Assembly (NCBI GenBank): GCA_028817685.1
Contig: JAPPPC010000246.1
Coordinates: 2,749-11,939 of the forward strand
Length of the DNA: 9,191 bases
Direction: 5' to 3'
Source of the DNA: Rhodospirillaceae bacterium
GTDB lineage: Bacteria > Pseudomonadota > Alphaproteobacteria > UBA8366 > GCA-2717185
Shown: positions 1 through 5,544 of the stretch, piece by piece
Position numbering within the stretch: position 1 is the first letter of the stretch
How the letters are laid out: every line of letters begins with the position of its first letter
Program-made: the position numbers and the translations under genes
The notes under the pieces: generated by a model
Told to the model about the DNA's origin: nothing
The model's input: the letters and a program-made list of their open reading frames with translations, nothing else
The model's database searches: none

Positions 1-438
1 GGCCGGCTCCTCGGTGCAAACGTCGACGATCAGCAGGTCGGCCGTGCGCGCTGCAAAATACTGGCGGACGCGGGTATCGTGCCGTTCATATGCCGCCGTG
101 AACACGGCCGGGTCGTAGGTTTCGGCGCCGAAGACTTTTTGTCGCAGTTCCCGGACGAAGGGACTGGTTTCGTTTTCGCGTTTCAGATAGTGGCGGCGGC
201 AGGACTCGTGCCACGCCGCCGGATCACGCGTGGTGTAGATGAACTTGCTGCCGGGAAACATCTCGTCGAGCGTCTCGAAATGCGCTGTGACGGGAATATC
301 CGTCGCCGCGTCATAGGCCTCGATCTGCTTCACATTCGTCGGGTAGTGGATTGCGGTATAGCCGAGATACTGTAGCGCGACTGTAAGGCTGTAGGTGCCC
401 GTTTTGGACAGGCCGATACCGAGGATCTTCAATGCCAC
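1..438 (-). CDS. Sulfotransferase family protein, N-terminal 146 residues (3' end outside window)
   Basis: Reading leftward from a GTG at 438-436, the frame stays open to the window edge. Residues 5-17 read LGIGLSKTGTYSL, the P-loop-like 5'-phosphosulfate binding motif of PAPS-dependent sulfotransferases (usual form GxxKTGTTSL). FPGSKFIYTTRDPAAW, about 80 residues in, matches the 3'-phosphate binding region (TRDP with the following Ser). The overall pattern resembles the Sulfotransfer_4 type of bacterial and eukaryotic proteins. Expected role: transfer of sulfate from PAPS to a hydroxyl or amine; the acceptor cannot be read from sequence. The GTG start is supported by GAGG six bases upstream and by the position of the P-loop right at the N-terminus, as is usual. 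It lies one base after the stop of the Ldh2-family gene, so the two are probably cotranscribed and translationally coupled. The C-terminal part is not visible. Confidence 0.85.
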   Translation of the reverse strand, partial: MALKILGIGLSKTGTYSLTVALQYLGYTAIHYPTNVKQIEAYDAATDIPVTAHFETLDEMFPGSKFIYTTRDPAAWHESCRRHYLKRENETSPFVRELRQKVFGAETYDPAVFTAAYERHDTRVRQYFAARTADLLIVDVCTEEPA

Positions 439-439
439 G

Positions 440-1453
440 TTACGCCTCGACGCCAACGCTCTTGGCCGCTTCGACGATTCCGGCCCAGACGCCGTCGCCG
501 ATGACGATGCCGTTTGCCGCAGCAGCTTTTGCCAACGTCGTTTCCCTCTCGCCAGGCATAATGACCTTGTCGAACCCCGCGGCCGTTTTCGTGCCGCGCA
601 CTTGATCGACGAACTCTGCCGCCCGGTCGTCGTAGGTCGACCGTGGCTGGAAGGCATCGGCACGGATCAGGATCATCAGCCAGTTGTACTCGACGCAGTC
701 GCCTAGCATCGCGTCGCCCATCAATTCGGCGATGATGCCGAGGCCGCTGCCCTTCGGACCGGCTGCGGGCAAAAGGGCACCGCCGTCGTAATAGGCTTCC
801 GGGTCTTGTGATTCATCGCCGTTCTTGTCGATGACGGCGCCCGGCGGCAGCGTTTCGCCATTGGCGCGGGCGACCGCGACCTTGCCGGTGGCCACCGTCG
901 AAATCGCGAAGTCACAGACGACCGGATCGTCCGGTTTGCCGGGAAGGCCCAGCGTGTAAGGGTTCGTGCTCATGACGGGTTCCACGCCGCCAAACGGCAC
1001 GACGTTTCCCCATTTGCGCCGACCGCCGCCGCCAAAGCTAAGCGCCAGGAAGCCCGCTTCCGCAGCCTGCTCCGCATAGGCGCCCATGCGTCCGGAATGG
1101 CCGCAATTGACGATGCCCCCTGCCGCGATCCCGGCCGCGTCGGCGGTCTCGATCAAGGCTTCGGTCGCGCGCGCCATCGCGACGATTCCGATCCCCTTGG
1201 CGCCATCCACGTGCAGCAGCCCGCCGCGCGGCGATGTCACGACCGGTTCCGCTTTGGGATCGATGACGTCATTGGCGGCCTCGGTCAGATAGAGCCCCAG
1301 CCGGTTCACCCCGTGCGAAGACACGCCCTTCATCTCCGCGTCGACCAGGTGCCGCGATACGATATCGGCGTTGGATGGGGAAAATCCGCCGGCGGCGAGA
1401 CTGTCGCGGATCAACGCGGTCAGATAGGCGGGGGTCATCGGTTCGGTCGGCAT
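440..1453 (-). CDS. Ldh2/malate-lactate dehydrogenase family NAD(P)-dependent 2-hydroxyacid oxidoreductase
   Basis: The 337-residue protein has the normal length and motif order of the Ldh2 family (PF02615), a Rossmann-unrelated NAD(P)H fold. Visible signatures are GVSSHGVNRLGLY (residues 43-55, conserved SHG with H47), NCGHSGRMGAYAEQA (116-130, H119 and R122), the nucleotide-binding stretch with PFGGVEPVMSTNPYTLGLPG (153-172), DFAIST, GPKGSGLGIIAE near 232-243 and the C-terminal IMPGERE. Members reduce 2-oxo acids or cyclic imino acids (malate, lactate, ureidoglycolate, sulfolactate, delta1-pyrroline-2-carboxylate). The GHSGRxGxYxE and PFGG patterns look closest to the YbiC-like hydroxycarboxylate dehydrogenase branch, but substrate is not decidable by eye. 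The ATG at 1453 puts the family's N-terminal helix in frame; the ribosome binding site is weak. It is transcribed divergently from the aconitase X operon and is followed after one base by the sulfotransferase. Confidence 0.9.
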   Translation of the reverse strand: MPTEPMTPAYLTALIRDSLAAGGFSPSNADIVSRHLVDAEMKGVSSHGVNRLGLYLTEAANDVIDPKAEPVVTSPRGGLLHVDGAKGIGIVAMARATEALIETADAAGIAAGGIVNCGHSGRMGAYAEQAAEAGFLALSFGGGGRRKWGNVVPFGGVEPVMSTNPYTLGLPGKPDDPVVCDFAISTVATGKVAVARANGETLPPGAVIDKNGDESQDPEAYYDGGALLPAAGPKGSGLGIIAELMGDAMLGDCVEYNWLMILIRADAFQPRSTYDDRAAEFVDQVRGTKTAAGFDKVIMPGERETTLAKAAAANGIVIGDGVWAGIVEAAKSVGVEA

Positions 1454-1497
1454 GCGCTTCGGTCCAGTATTTTGTGTTGATGTTGGGGGGCAGCATA

Positions 1498-1507
1498 CGC
1501 GATCGCG
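1498..1507. repeat. 10-bp perfect palindrome in divergent promoter region
   Basis: CGCGATCGCG is self-complementary and lies between the Ldh2-family gene and the hydrolase gene. It could be an operator half, but GC-rich genomes contain many such short palindromes, including the common GCGATCGC core. Low weight. Confidence 0.2.
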
Positions 1508-1522
1508 CGCAATTCATCTCGC

Positions 1523-1552
1523 TTGGATTCGCGCCGGGCACGCGGCTACACT
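1523..1552 (+). promoter_or_regulatory. Candidate sigma70-like promoter for the seven-gene operon
   Basis: TTGGAT (1523-1528) and TACACT (1547-1552) each match four of six consensus bases of -35 and -10 elements and are separated by 18 bases. They lie 68 bases or more upstream of the hydrolase start, in the only sizeable non-coding gap before the operon. No transcription start is known, and the call rests on consensus matching alone. Confidence 0.35.
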
Positions 1553-1574
1553 CTATGCATCAGGGAGGGCGCCC

Positions 1575-1591
1575 GGCGCATCGGCTGCGCC
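1575..1591 (+). other. Small leader hairpin upstream of the hydrolase start
   Basis: GGCGCA (1575-1580) pairs perfectly with TGCGCC (1586-1591) around a five-base loop. An alternative pairing of GGGCGC (1567-1572) with GCGCCC (1587-1592) competes with it. If transcription starts near 1560, this hairpin would sit in the operon leader, about 30 bases before the start codon. No U-tract follows, so it is not a terminator, and a regulatory role is unproven. Confidence 0.25.
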
Positions 1592-1619
1592 CCGTATCCA
1601 ATTCAGAAGAGGTCCGACA

Positions 1620-2366
1620 ATGACGTACGAAAGCATGATCGCGGAAACGATCAAAATCACGGGGCACAATGGCGATTCGATCAATGCCTACACGGCGCGT
1701 CCGATGGGGGCGGGGCCGTTTCCGGGCGTCGTGCTGATCCATCATCTGCCGGGCTGGGATGAGACCTATCGCGAATTTACCCGCCGCTTTGCTCATCATG
1801 GCTATGCGGCGATCAGTCACAATCTCTATGACCGGATCGGTTACGGGCCGTCGGACGATGTCGCGGCCAAGGCGCGCGCCGAAGGCGGCGTCTCGGACGA
1901 TCAGATGGTTGGCGATACCGCGGGTGCCGTTGCATGGCTTCGCGCGCAACCCTGGATCAACGGCAAGGTCGGGCTGATCGGCAGCTGCTCCGGCGGCCGG
2001 CAGACCTTCCTCTACGCCTGCAAACGCGACGACATCGATTGTGCCGTCGATCTGTGGGGCGGCCGTGTCGTCCAGGCGGAAGACGACCGTCCGGAAAAGC
2101 AGCCGGTGCAGCCGATCGATATGACGGCCGATCTGTCCTGCCCGCTGCTCGGCATCTTCGGCAATGACGACCGTGCGCCGAACGTGGAGCAGGTCAACCA
2201 GCATGAAGAAGAATTGAAGAAACACGGCAAGGATTACGAGTTCCACCGCTACGACGATGCGGGCCACGGTATCTGGTACTACTATACCCCGCTGTACCGG
2301 GTCGAACAGGCGATGGACAGCTGGCAGAAGACGTTCGCCTTCTTCGAAAAGCACCTCTCGGCGTAA
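1620..2366 (+). CDS. Dienelactone hydrolase family alpha/beta hydrolase
   Basis: The 248-residue protein matches the DLH family (PF01738) in length and motif order. The nucleophile is Cys123 in GSCSGG (121-126), the acid is probably Asp184 in GNDDRAP (181-187), and the base is His216 in DAGHGIW. Classical DLH opens dienelactone in chloroaromatic degradation, but this one differs at the active site. The QEIFG segment that carries Glu36 in the Pseudomonas enzyme is HHLPG here (His41-His42), and the PDLY motif is HNLY. It therefore probably acts on another lactone or ester, or a thioester. It is cytoplasmic, with no signal peptide. The ATG at 1620 is chosen because AGAAGAGG lies just upstream and family similarity begins there; the frame is open back to 1452, but that part is GC-rich non-family sequence. 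First gene of the operon; the next start is five bases after its stop. Confidence 0.9.
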   Translation: MTYESMIAETIKITGHNGDSINAYTARPMGAGPFPGVVLIHHLPGWDETYREFTRRFAHHGYAAISHNLYDRIGYGPSDDVAAKARAEGGVSDDQMVGDTAGAVAWLRAQPWINGKVGLIGSCSGGRQTFLYACKRDDIDCAVDLWGGRVVQAEDDRPEKQPVQPIDMTADLSCPLLGIFGNDDRAPNVEQVNQHEEELKKHGKDYEFHRYDDAGHGIWYYYTPLYRVEQAMDSWQKTFAFFEKHLSA

Positions 2367-2371
2367 CCGGC

Positions 2372-2644
2372 ATGTGTACCTCCATCGTCGAAATCGTCGA
2401 CGCGGAAGGCAAGGGCAAGGACGGCAATGCCTGGTTCAAATTGAGCCAGGCGGTCGTTTGCTATGACCATCCGCACCACGCGTTGCTGGATGAAGCGATC
2501 ACGATCGACTTCATGAATGGCGGCGACGGCCCGGGTACTAGGGCCGCCGTCGAACTGACCCTGGAATCGGCCAAGGCGCTGCAAGGCGCACTCGCCCGCG
2601 CGATCGAGCAGGCTGATGAGGAACTGGCCGAGATGAGCGCCTAG
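2372..2644 (+). CDS. Small conserved protein, DUF6295-like
   Basis: This 90-residue protein begins MCTSIVEIVDAEGKGKDGNAW and contains FKLSQAVVCYDHPHHALLDE and ITIDFMN. It ends in a probable amphipathic helix (about 64-88) rich in Ala, Glu and Gln. From memory this pattern (MCT start, W at about 21, YDHPxHA, IDFxN, then an Ala-rich helix with a VEL strand) resembles the uncharacterised DUF6295 family; I could not check this. No catalytic motif, signal peptide or membrane segment is seen. The MCTxxxE opening and the YDHPHHA stretch offer Cys, Asp and His residues that could bind metal, but that is speculation. It starts five bases after the hydrolase stop with no clear Shine-Dalgarno site, suggesting translational coupling, and sits directly before the aconitase X genes. 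Confidence 0.8.
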   Translation: MCTSIVEIVDAEGKGKDGNAWFKLSQAVVCYDHPHHALLDEAITIDFMNGGDGPGTRAAVELTLESAKALQGALARAIEQADEELAEMSA

Positions 2645-2672
2645 TGCCGGTTTGTTTGGGGGAGGTGTCTCG

Positions 2673-3899
2673 GTGAAGTTGAGCGAAGAAGAACATGCAA
2701 TGCTCGCGGGCGAGCAGGGCGCGGCGCGGCGTTGGGCGATCGACCATCAGATCAAGGTGGGCGAGATGTTCGACGCCGTGGATCTCGTGCCGGTCAGCCA
2801 GGCGCATATGATGATCGATCCCGAGTCGGTCGGTGATCCGGGGGTGAGCTTTCTGGAGGGCCTAGCCGATAAGGGGGCGCAGGTTGCGATCCCGATGATC
2901 ACCGATCCCCGCGGTGTCGATCTCAACTACTATCGCCCGCTCGGTCAGACGGAAGAGATGGCCGATATCGACCGCCGTACCATCGCGGCGTGCGAACGCA
3001 TGGGCATCTTGATGACGAATACTTGTGTGAACTATCAGACGATCATGCCGCCGGTGCTGGGCGATCACGTCGCCTATGGCGACACAGGTGTGGTGATCTA
3101 CTCCAACAGCGCCTGCGGCGCGCGCTCGAATTTCGAGGGCGGCCCCTCCGCGCTGGCCGCGGGCCTGACCGGGAGGACGCCGCGTTATGGGCTGCACTTG
3201 GATGAGAACCGGCAGGCGACGCGCCGCTTTCGCGTGACAGAGCAGCCGCGGGAGCTGACGGATTGGGGTGTGCTTGGTGCAGTGGCCGGCGCGAAGGCCG
3301 GGTCCTATTGGGAAGTCCCCGTGATCGAGGGATTGGAGGTGGTGCCGACCTCCGACGAGATGAAACATCTCGGTGCCGCGATGGCGAGTTACGGCTCGAC
3401 ACCGCTGTTTCATTTGGCGGGCATCACGCCTGAAGCGCAAAGCTTGGCCGATGTTGCCGGAGACGCCTTGCCGGTCGAGGACATCTCCGCGGATGCCCTC
3501 GATGCGTTCCGGTCCAATTTCGGCGGTAAGGGGGACAAGGTCGACGTTGTCGTGATCGCCGCGCCGCAACTGTCCATCGTCGAGATGCAGGCTGTGGCGC
3601 GACTGTGTGACGGTGAGAAATTCGCGACTGCCGTCATCGTCTGCACCTCGCCGCAGGTCTATGCCGATGCGACGCGTATGGGTTTTGTCGCGACGATTGA
3701 ATCGGCGGGCGCCAAGGTCCTGGAAGGAACGTGTTTCTACAACCAGTACGCCCGTGAAATCGGCGAAGCGAACGGCTGGACGCGGTTGCTCAGCAATTCG
3801 GCGAAGATTGTCAATATCCTTGGCGGCTACGGCTACGAGCCGGCACTGGCCAGCATGGAAGACTGTGTCGCCGCCGCCATCGCCGGAGAAATTCAATGA
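2673..3899 (+). CDS. Aconitase X, large (catalytic) subunit
   Basis: The 408-residue protein matches the AcnX catalytic domain (PF04412, formerly DUF521). It opens with VKLSEEEHAMLAGEQG (family pattern MxLTxEExxMLxG), followed by TNTCVNYQ (C118), YSNSACGARSNFEGGP (144-158), GRTPRYGLHLDENR (167-180), FHLAGITPEA (247-256), EGTCFYNQ (C354) and LSNSAKIVNILGGYG near 373-387. C118, C149 and C354 are candidate iron or Fe-S ligands by position. Known AcnX enzymes are dehydratases: bacterial cis-3-hydroxy-L-proline dehydratase and archaeal phosphomevalonate dehydratase. Here catalytic and swivel parts are separate genes, the two-subunit arrangement. GTG 2673 is chosen because GGAGG lies seven bases upstream and the family N-terminus begins there; a TTG at 2652 in the same frame has no such site. 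Its stop overlaps the small-subunit start by ATGA. Substrate unknown. Confidence 0.92.
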   Translation: MKLSEEEHAMLAGEQGAARRWAIDHQIKVGEMFDAVDLVPVSQAHMMIDPESVGDPGVSFLEGLADKGAQVAIPMITDPRGVDLNYYRPLGQTEEMADIDRRTIAACERMGILMTNTCVNYQTIMPPVLGDHVAYGDTGVVIYSNSACGARSNFEGGPSALAAGLTGRTPRYGLHLDENRQATRRFRVTEQPRELTDWGVLGAVAGAKAGSYWEVPVIEGLEVVPTSDEMKHLGAAMASYGSTPLFHLAGITPEAQSLADVAGDALPVEDISADALDAFRSNFGGKGDKVDVVVIAAPQLSIVEMQAVARLCDGEKFATAVIVCTSPQVYADATRMGFVATIESAGAKVLEGTCFYNQYAREIGEANGWTRLLSNSAKIVNILGGYGYEPALASMEDCVAAAIAGEIQ

Positions 3900-4303
3900 G
3901 CCATGAACTCAAATGTCACAAGGGGATCGGCGACAAGGTCGAGGGCGAAGCCCTCGTGGCCGACGACAATTTTTCTGCCCGCTACGACCTGGATCGCATC
4001 AAGGGTGTCTTCTCACGCAAGGCGCACAAGCTTTACGGCCAATCCTACAAGGACAAGATCCTGGTGCTGAACACGGCCAAGGGGGGCGTGGCGTCGGCCT
4101 GGATGCTGCATGAAATGAAGACCCGCGGAATCTGCCCCAAGGCGATTCTGTTCAACACGGCGAACACGATCCTGGCACAAGGGGCGGCGCTCGCCGACCT
4201 TCCGATGTGCGACCGCTTCGAGGATGGTGACGTCACAACCCTGATCAAGAGTGGCGACCGTTTGATCGTCGACCCGCAGGCGGGCCTCGTAACCGTGAAG
4301 TGA
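3896..4303 (+). CDS. Aconitase X, small (swivel domain) subunit, variant loop
   Basis: The 135-residue protein is the swivel-domain partner (PF01989, formerly DUF126) that closes over the active site of the large subunit. Visible family pattern: GxGxxVEGEALVADDNFSARYD (residues 10-31), HKLYGQSYKDKILVL (44-58), a glycine loop, ICPKAILFNTANTILAQGAALADLPMCDRF (79-108) and GDRLIVDPQAGLVTV at the end. In characterised swivel subunits the loop reads KGSTVGS or GSCSGS and carries a Ser thought to act in catalysis. Here it is AKGGVASAW (61-69), with Gly64 at the aligned Ser position and Ser67 three residues on. The N-terminal stretch also has FSARYDLDRIKG where a WGGVDPxTG-type pattern is common. This points to a separate AcnX subtype. 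The start overlaps the large-subunit stop (ATGA at 3896-3899), which implies coupled, stoichiometric translation. Confidence 0.9.
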   Translation: MSHELKCHKGIGDKVEGEALVADDNFSARYDLDRIKGVFSRKAHKLYGQSYKDKILVLNTAKGGVASAWMLHEMKTRGICPKAILFNTANTILAQGAALADLPMCDRFEDGDVTTLIKSGDRLIVDPQAGLVTVK

Positions 4304-4311
4304 ATTTGCGA

Positions 4312-4364
4312 TCCCTCCGCGTGGCGTCTACGCTTTTCGTATCGGACTGGAAGCTGCGGAGGGA
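4312..4364 (+). promoter_or_regulatory. Inverted repeat enclosing the ribosome binding site of the next gene
   Basis: TCCCTCCGC (4312-4320) and GCGGAGGGA (4356-4364) are perfect 9-bp complements with a 35-base spacer. Within the spacer TACG (4329-4332) can pair with CGTA (4338-4341), and GTC (4326-4328) with GAC (4345-4347), so a longer irregular hairpin is possible. The 3' arm contains GGAGGGA, the only good Shine-Dalgarno sequence before the first acyl-CoA dehydrogenase, six bases upstream of its apparent start at 4371. Folding would hide it. No U-tract follows, so this is not a standard terminator. A function in translational control or mRNA processing is inference. Confidence 0.45.
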
Positions 4365-4370
4365 CGATCC

Positions 4371-5540
4371 AAGGATTTCGGCTTCACCCCGGAGAACGAG
4401 GCGTTTCGCGCCGAAATTCGAAACTTTCTTGACGAGCACGTGTCGGACGGTATTCGGCAGGAGATGAAACAGTCTGCCGCGGGTCATGGGCTAGGCCCGT
4501 TGACCAAGGAGCTGATTGGCAAGATCGGTGACCGTGGCTGGATCGGCATGAGCTGGCCTGAGGAATATGGCGGCCGCGCCGCGGACCTTATCGACCAGTA
4601 CATCTTCGAGGAGGAATTGGCCCGGGCACGGGTGCCGCTCAATCTTGGCAACTTCATCGAACAGGCGCCGGCGATCATGTTCGCCGGGACCGAAGCACAG
4701 AAGAAGTACTTCCTGCCGCGCATCGTGAAGGGTGAGGTGACATTCGCGCTGGGCTATTCGGAACCGAGCGGCGGGACCGATCTGGGTTCGTTGAAGACGC
4801 GCGCCGTCGAGGACGAGGACGGTTTTGTAATCAACGGTCAGAAGGTGTTCACGACCCGGGCCGAGCAGAGCTCCCACATCTATCTCATGGCCCGCACCGA
4901 TCCCGACGCGCCGAAGCATAAGGGCATTTCGATCTTCCTGGTGCCGATGGACACGCCCGGTATCACTGTGCAGCCGCTTTGGACTTTGCCGGGCGGGCGG
5001 ACGAACGAAGTCTTTTTCGAAGACGTTCGGGTGCCCAAGGACACGCTGCTCGGCGAGCGCAACAAGGGTTGGTATATCGGCGCCAGCGCGCTCAATCTCG
5101 GCCGCGCCGGTGCGCGCCGCTACTGCACCTACGTGTCGCCTTTCGAGGATCTGATGCGCTTCCTGAAAGAGGACGAAATCGGCCGCGAGTTGGCCAAGGA
5201 CCCGGTCGTTCAGGACAAGGTGGCGCAGCTTTATTGCGAGGCGCGCGTGGCAAAGCTCTTCACCATGCGAAGCCTGTCGATGGTGCGGCGCGGCGAAAAC
5301 CCGCCCTACCAAATTTCCTCCGAGAAGGTCTGGGGACCGGAGTTCCAGGTTCGCGCGACGGAGGCGGCGAGCCAAATCATGGGCGATTATCATCAGCTTT
5401 GGGACGAGGATCAGGCGCCCAATGGCGGCAGTTTCCCCAGGCAGTATGTCAGCGCCATGGTGTCCACCTTCGGCCACGGGAGCACGCAGGTGATGCGGAC
5501 GGCGATCGCCAGGCGCGGCCTCGACCTACCGCGGGAGTAG
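4371..5540 (+). CDS. Acyl-CoA dehydrogenase subunit 1, lacking a normal start codon and the usual catalytic Glu
   Basis: Family similarity begins at 4374 (DFGFTPENEAFRAEIRNFL), exactly where acyl-CoA dehydrogenases (ACADs) start with MDF. Codon 4371 is AAG, not ATG, and sits six bases after GGAGGGA. Between the upstream stop (4296) and GTG 4440 the frame holds no ATG, GTG or TTG, only CTG at 4347. Standard callers would start at 4440 and lose 23 residues. Counting AAG as residue 1 the protein has 389 residues. Motifs include YSEPSGGTDLGSLKTRA (flavin and substrate region), VINGQKVFTT, GISIFLVPMDTPG and the C-terminal GSTQVMRTAIARRGLDLP. It resembles the FadE28/FadE29 type that forms alpha2-beta2 enzymes in steroid side-chain oxidation. 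At the helix-G Glu position (IVD-type LxER) it has LNLGR (Gly244), and at the MCAD Glu position His, so neither usual base is present. Paired with the next gene. Confidence 0.88.
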   Translation, partial: KDFGFTPENEAFRAEIRNFLDEHVSDGIRQEMKQSAAGHGLGPLTKELIGKIGDRGWIGMSWPEEYGGRAADLIDQYIFEEELARARVPLNLGNFIEQAPAIMFAGTEAQKKYFLPRIVKGEVTFALGYSEPSGGTDLGSLKTRAVEDEDGFVINGQKVFTTRAEQSSHIYLMARTDPDAPKHKGISIFLVPMDTPGITVQPLWTLPGGRTNEVFFEDVRVPKDTLLGERNKGWYIGASALNLGRAGARRYCTYVSPFEDLMRFLKEDEIGRELAKDPVVQDKVAQLYCEARVAKLFTMRSLSMVRRGENPPYQISSEKVWGPEFQVRATEAASQIMGDYHQLWDEDQAPNGGSFPRQYVSAMVSTFGHGSTQVMRTAIARRGLDLPRE

Positions 5541-5544
5541 GGCG

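Noticed and set aside
1452..1619. Upstream in-frame extension of the hydrolase
   Set aside because: It is not family-like, covers the likely promoter, and the ATG at 1620 has a good ribosome binding site.
1560..2354. 264-codon open frame on the minus strand
   Set aside because: Antisense to the DLH-like hydrolase, which has a complete catalytic triad.
2652..2672. TTG start for the aconitase X large subunit
   Set aside because: GTG 2673 has GGAGG at ideal spacing and matches the family N-terminus.
2862..3896. 344-codon open frame on the minus strand
   Set aside because: Antisense to the aconitase X large subunit; its Arg- and His-rich product shows no domain.
2673..4303. Naming the pair cis-3-hydroxyproline dehydratase or phosphomevalonate dehydratase
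   Set aside because: The swivel loop lacks the Ser signature and the neighbours do not match either known pathway; only the family name is supported.
4312..4364. Intrinsic terminator after aconitase X
   Set aside because: There is no T-run after the stem, and the stem carries the ribosome binding site of the next gene.
4491..5477. 328-codon open frame on the minus strand
   Set aside because: Antisense shadow of the first acyl-CoA dehydrogenase with no family features.
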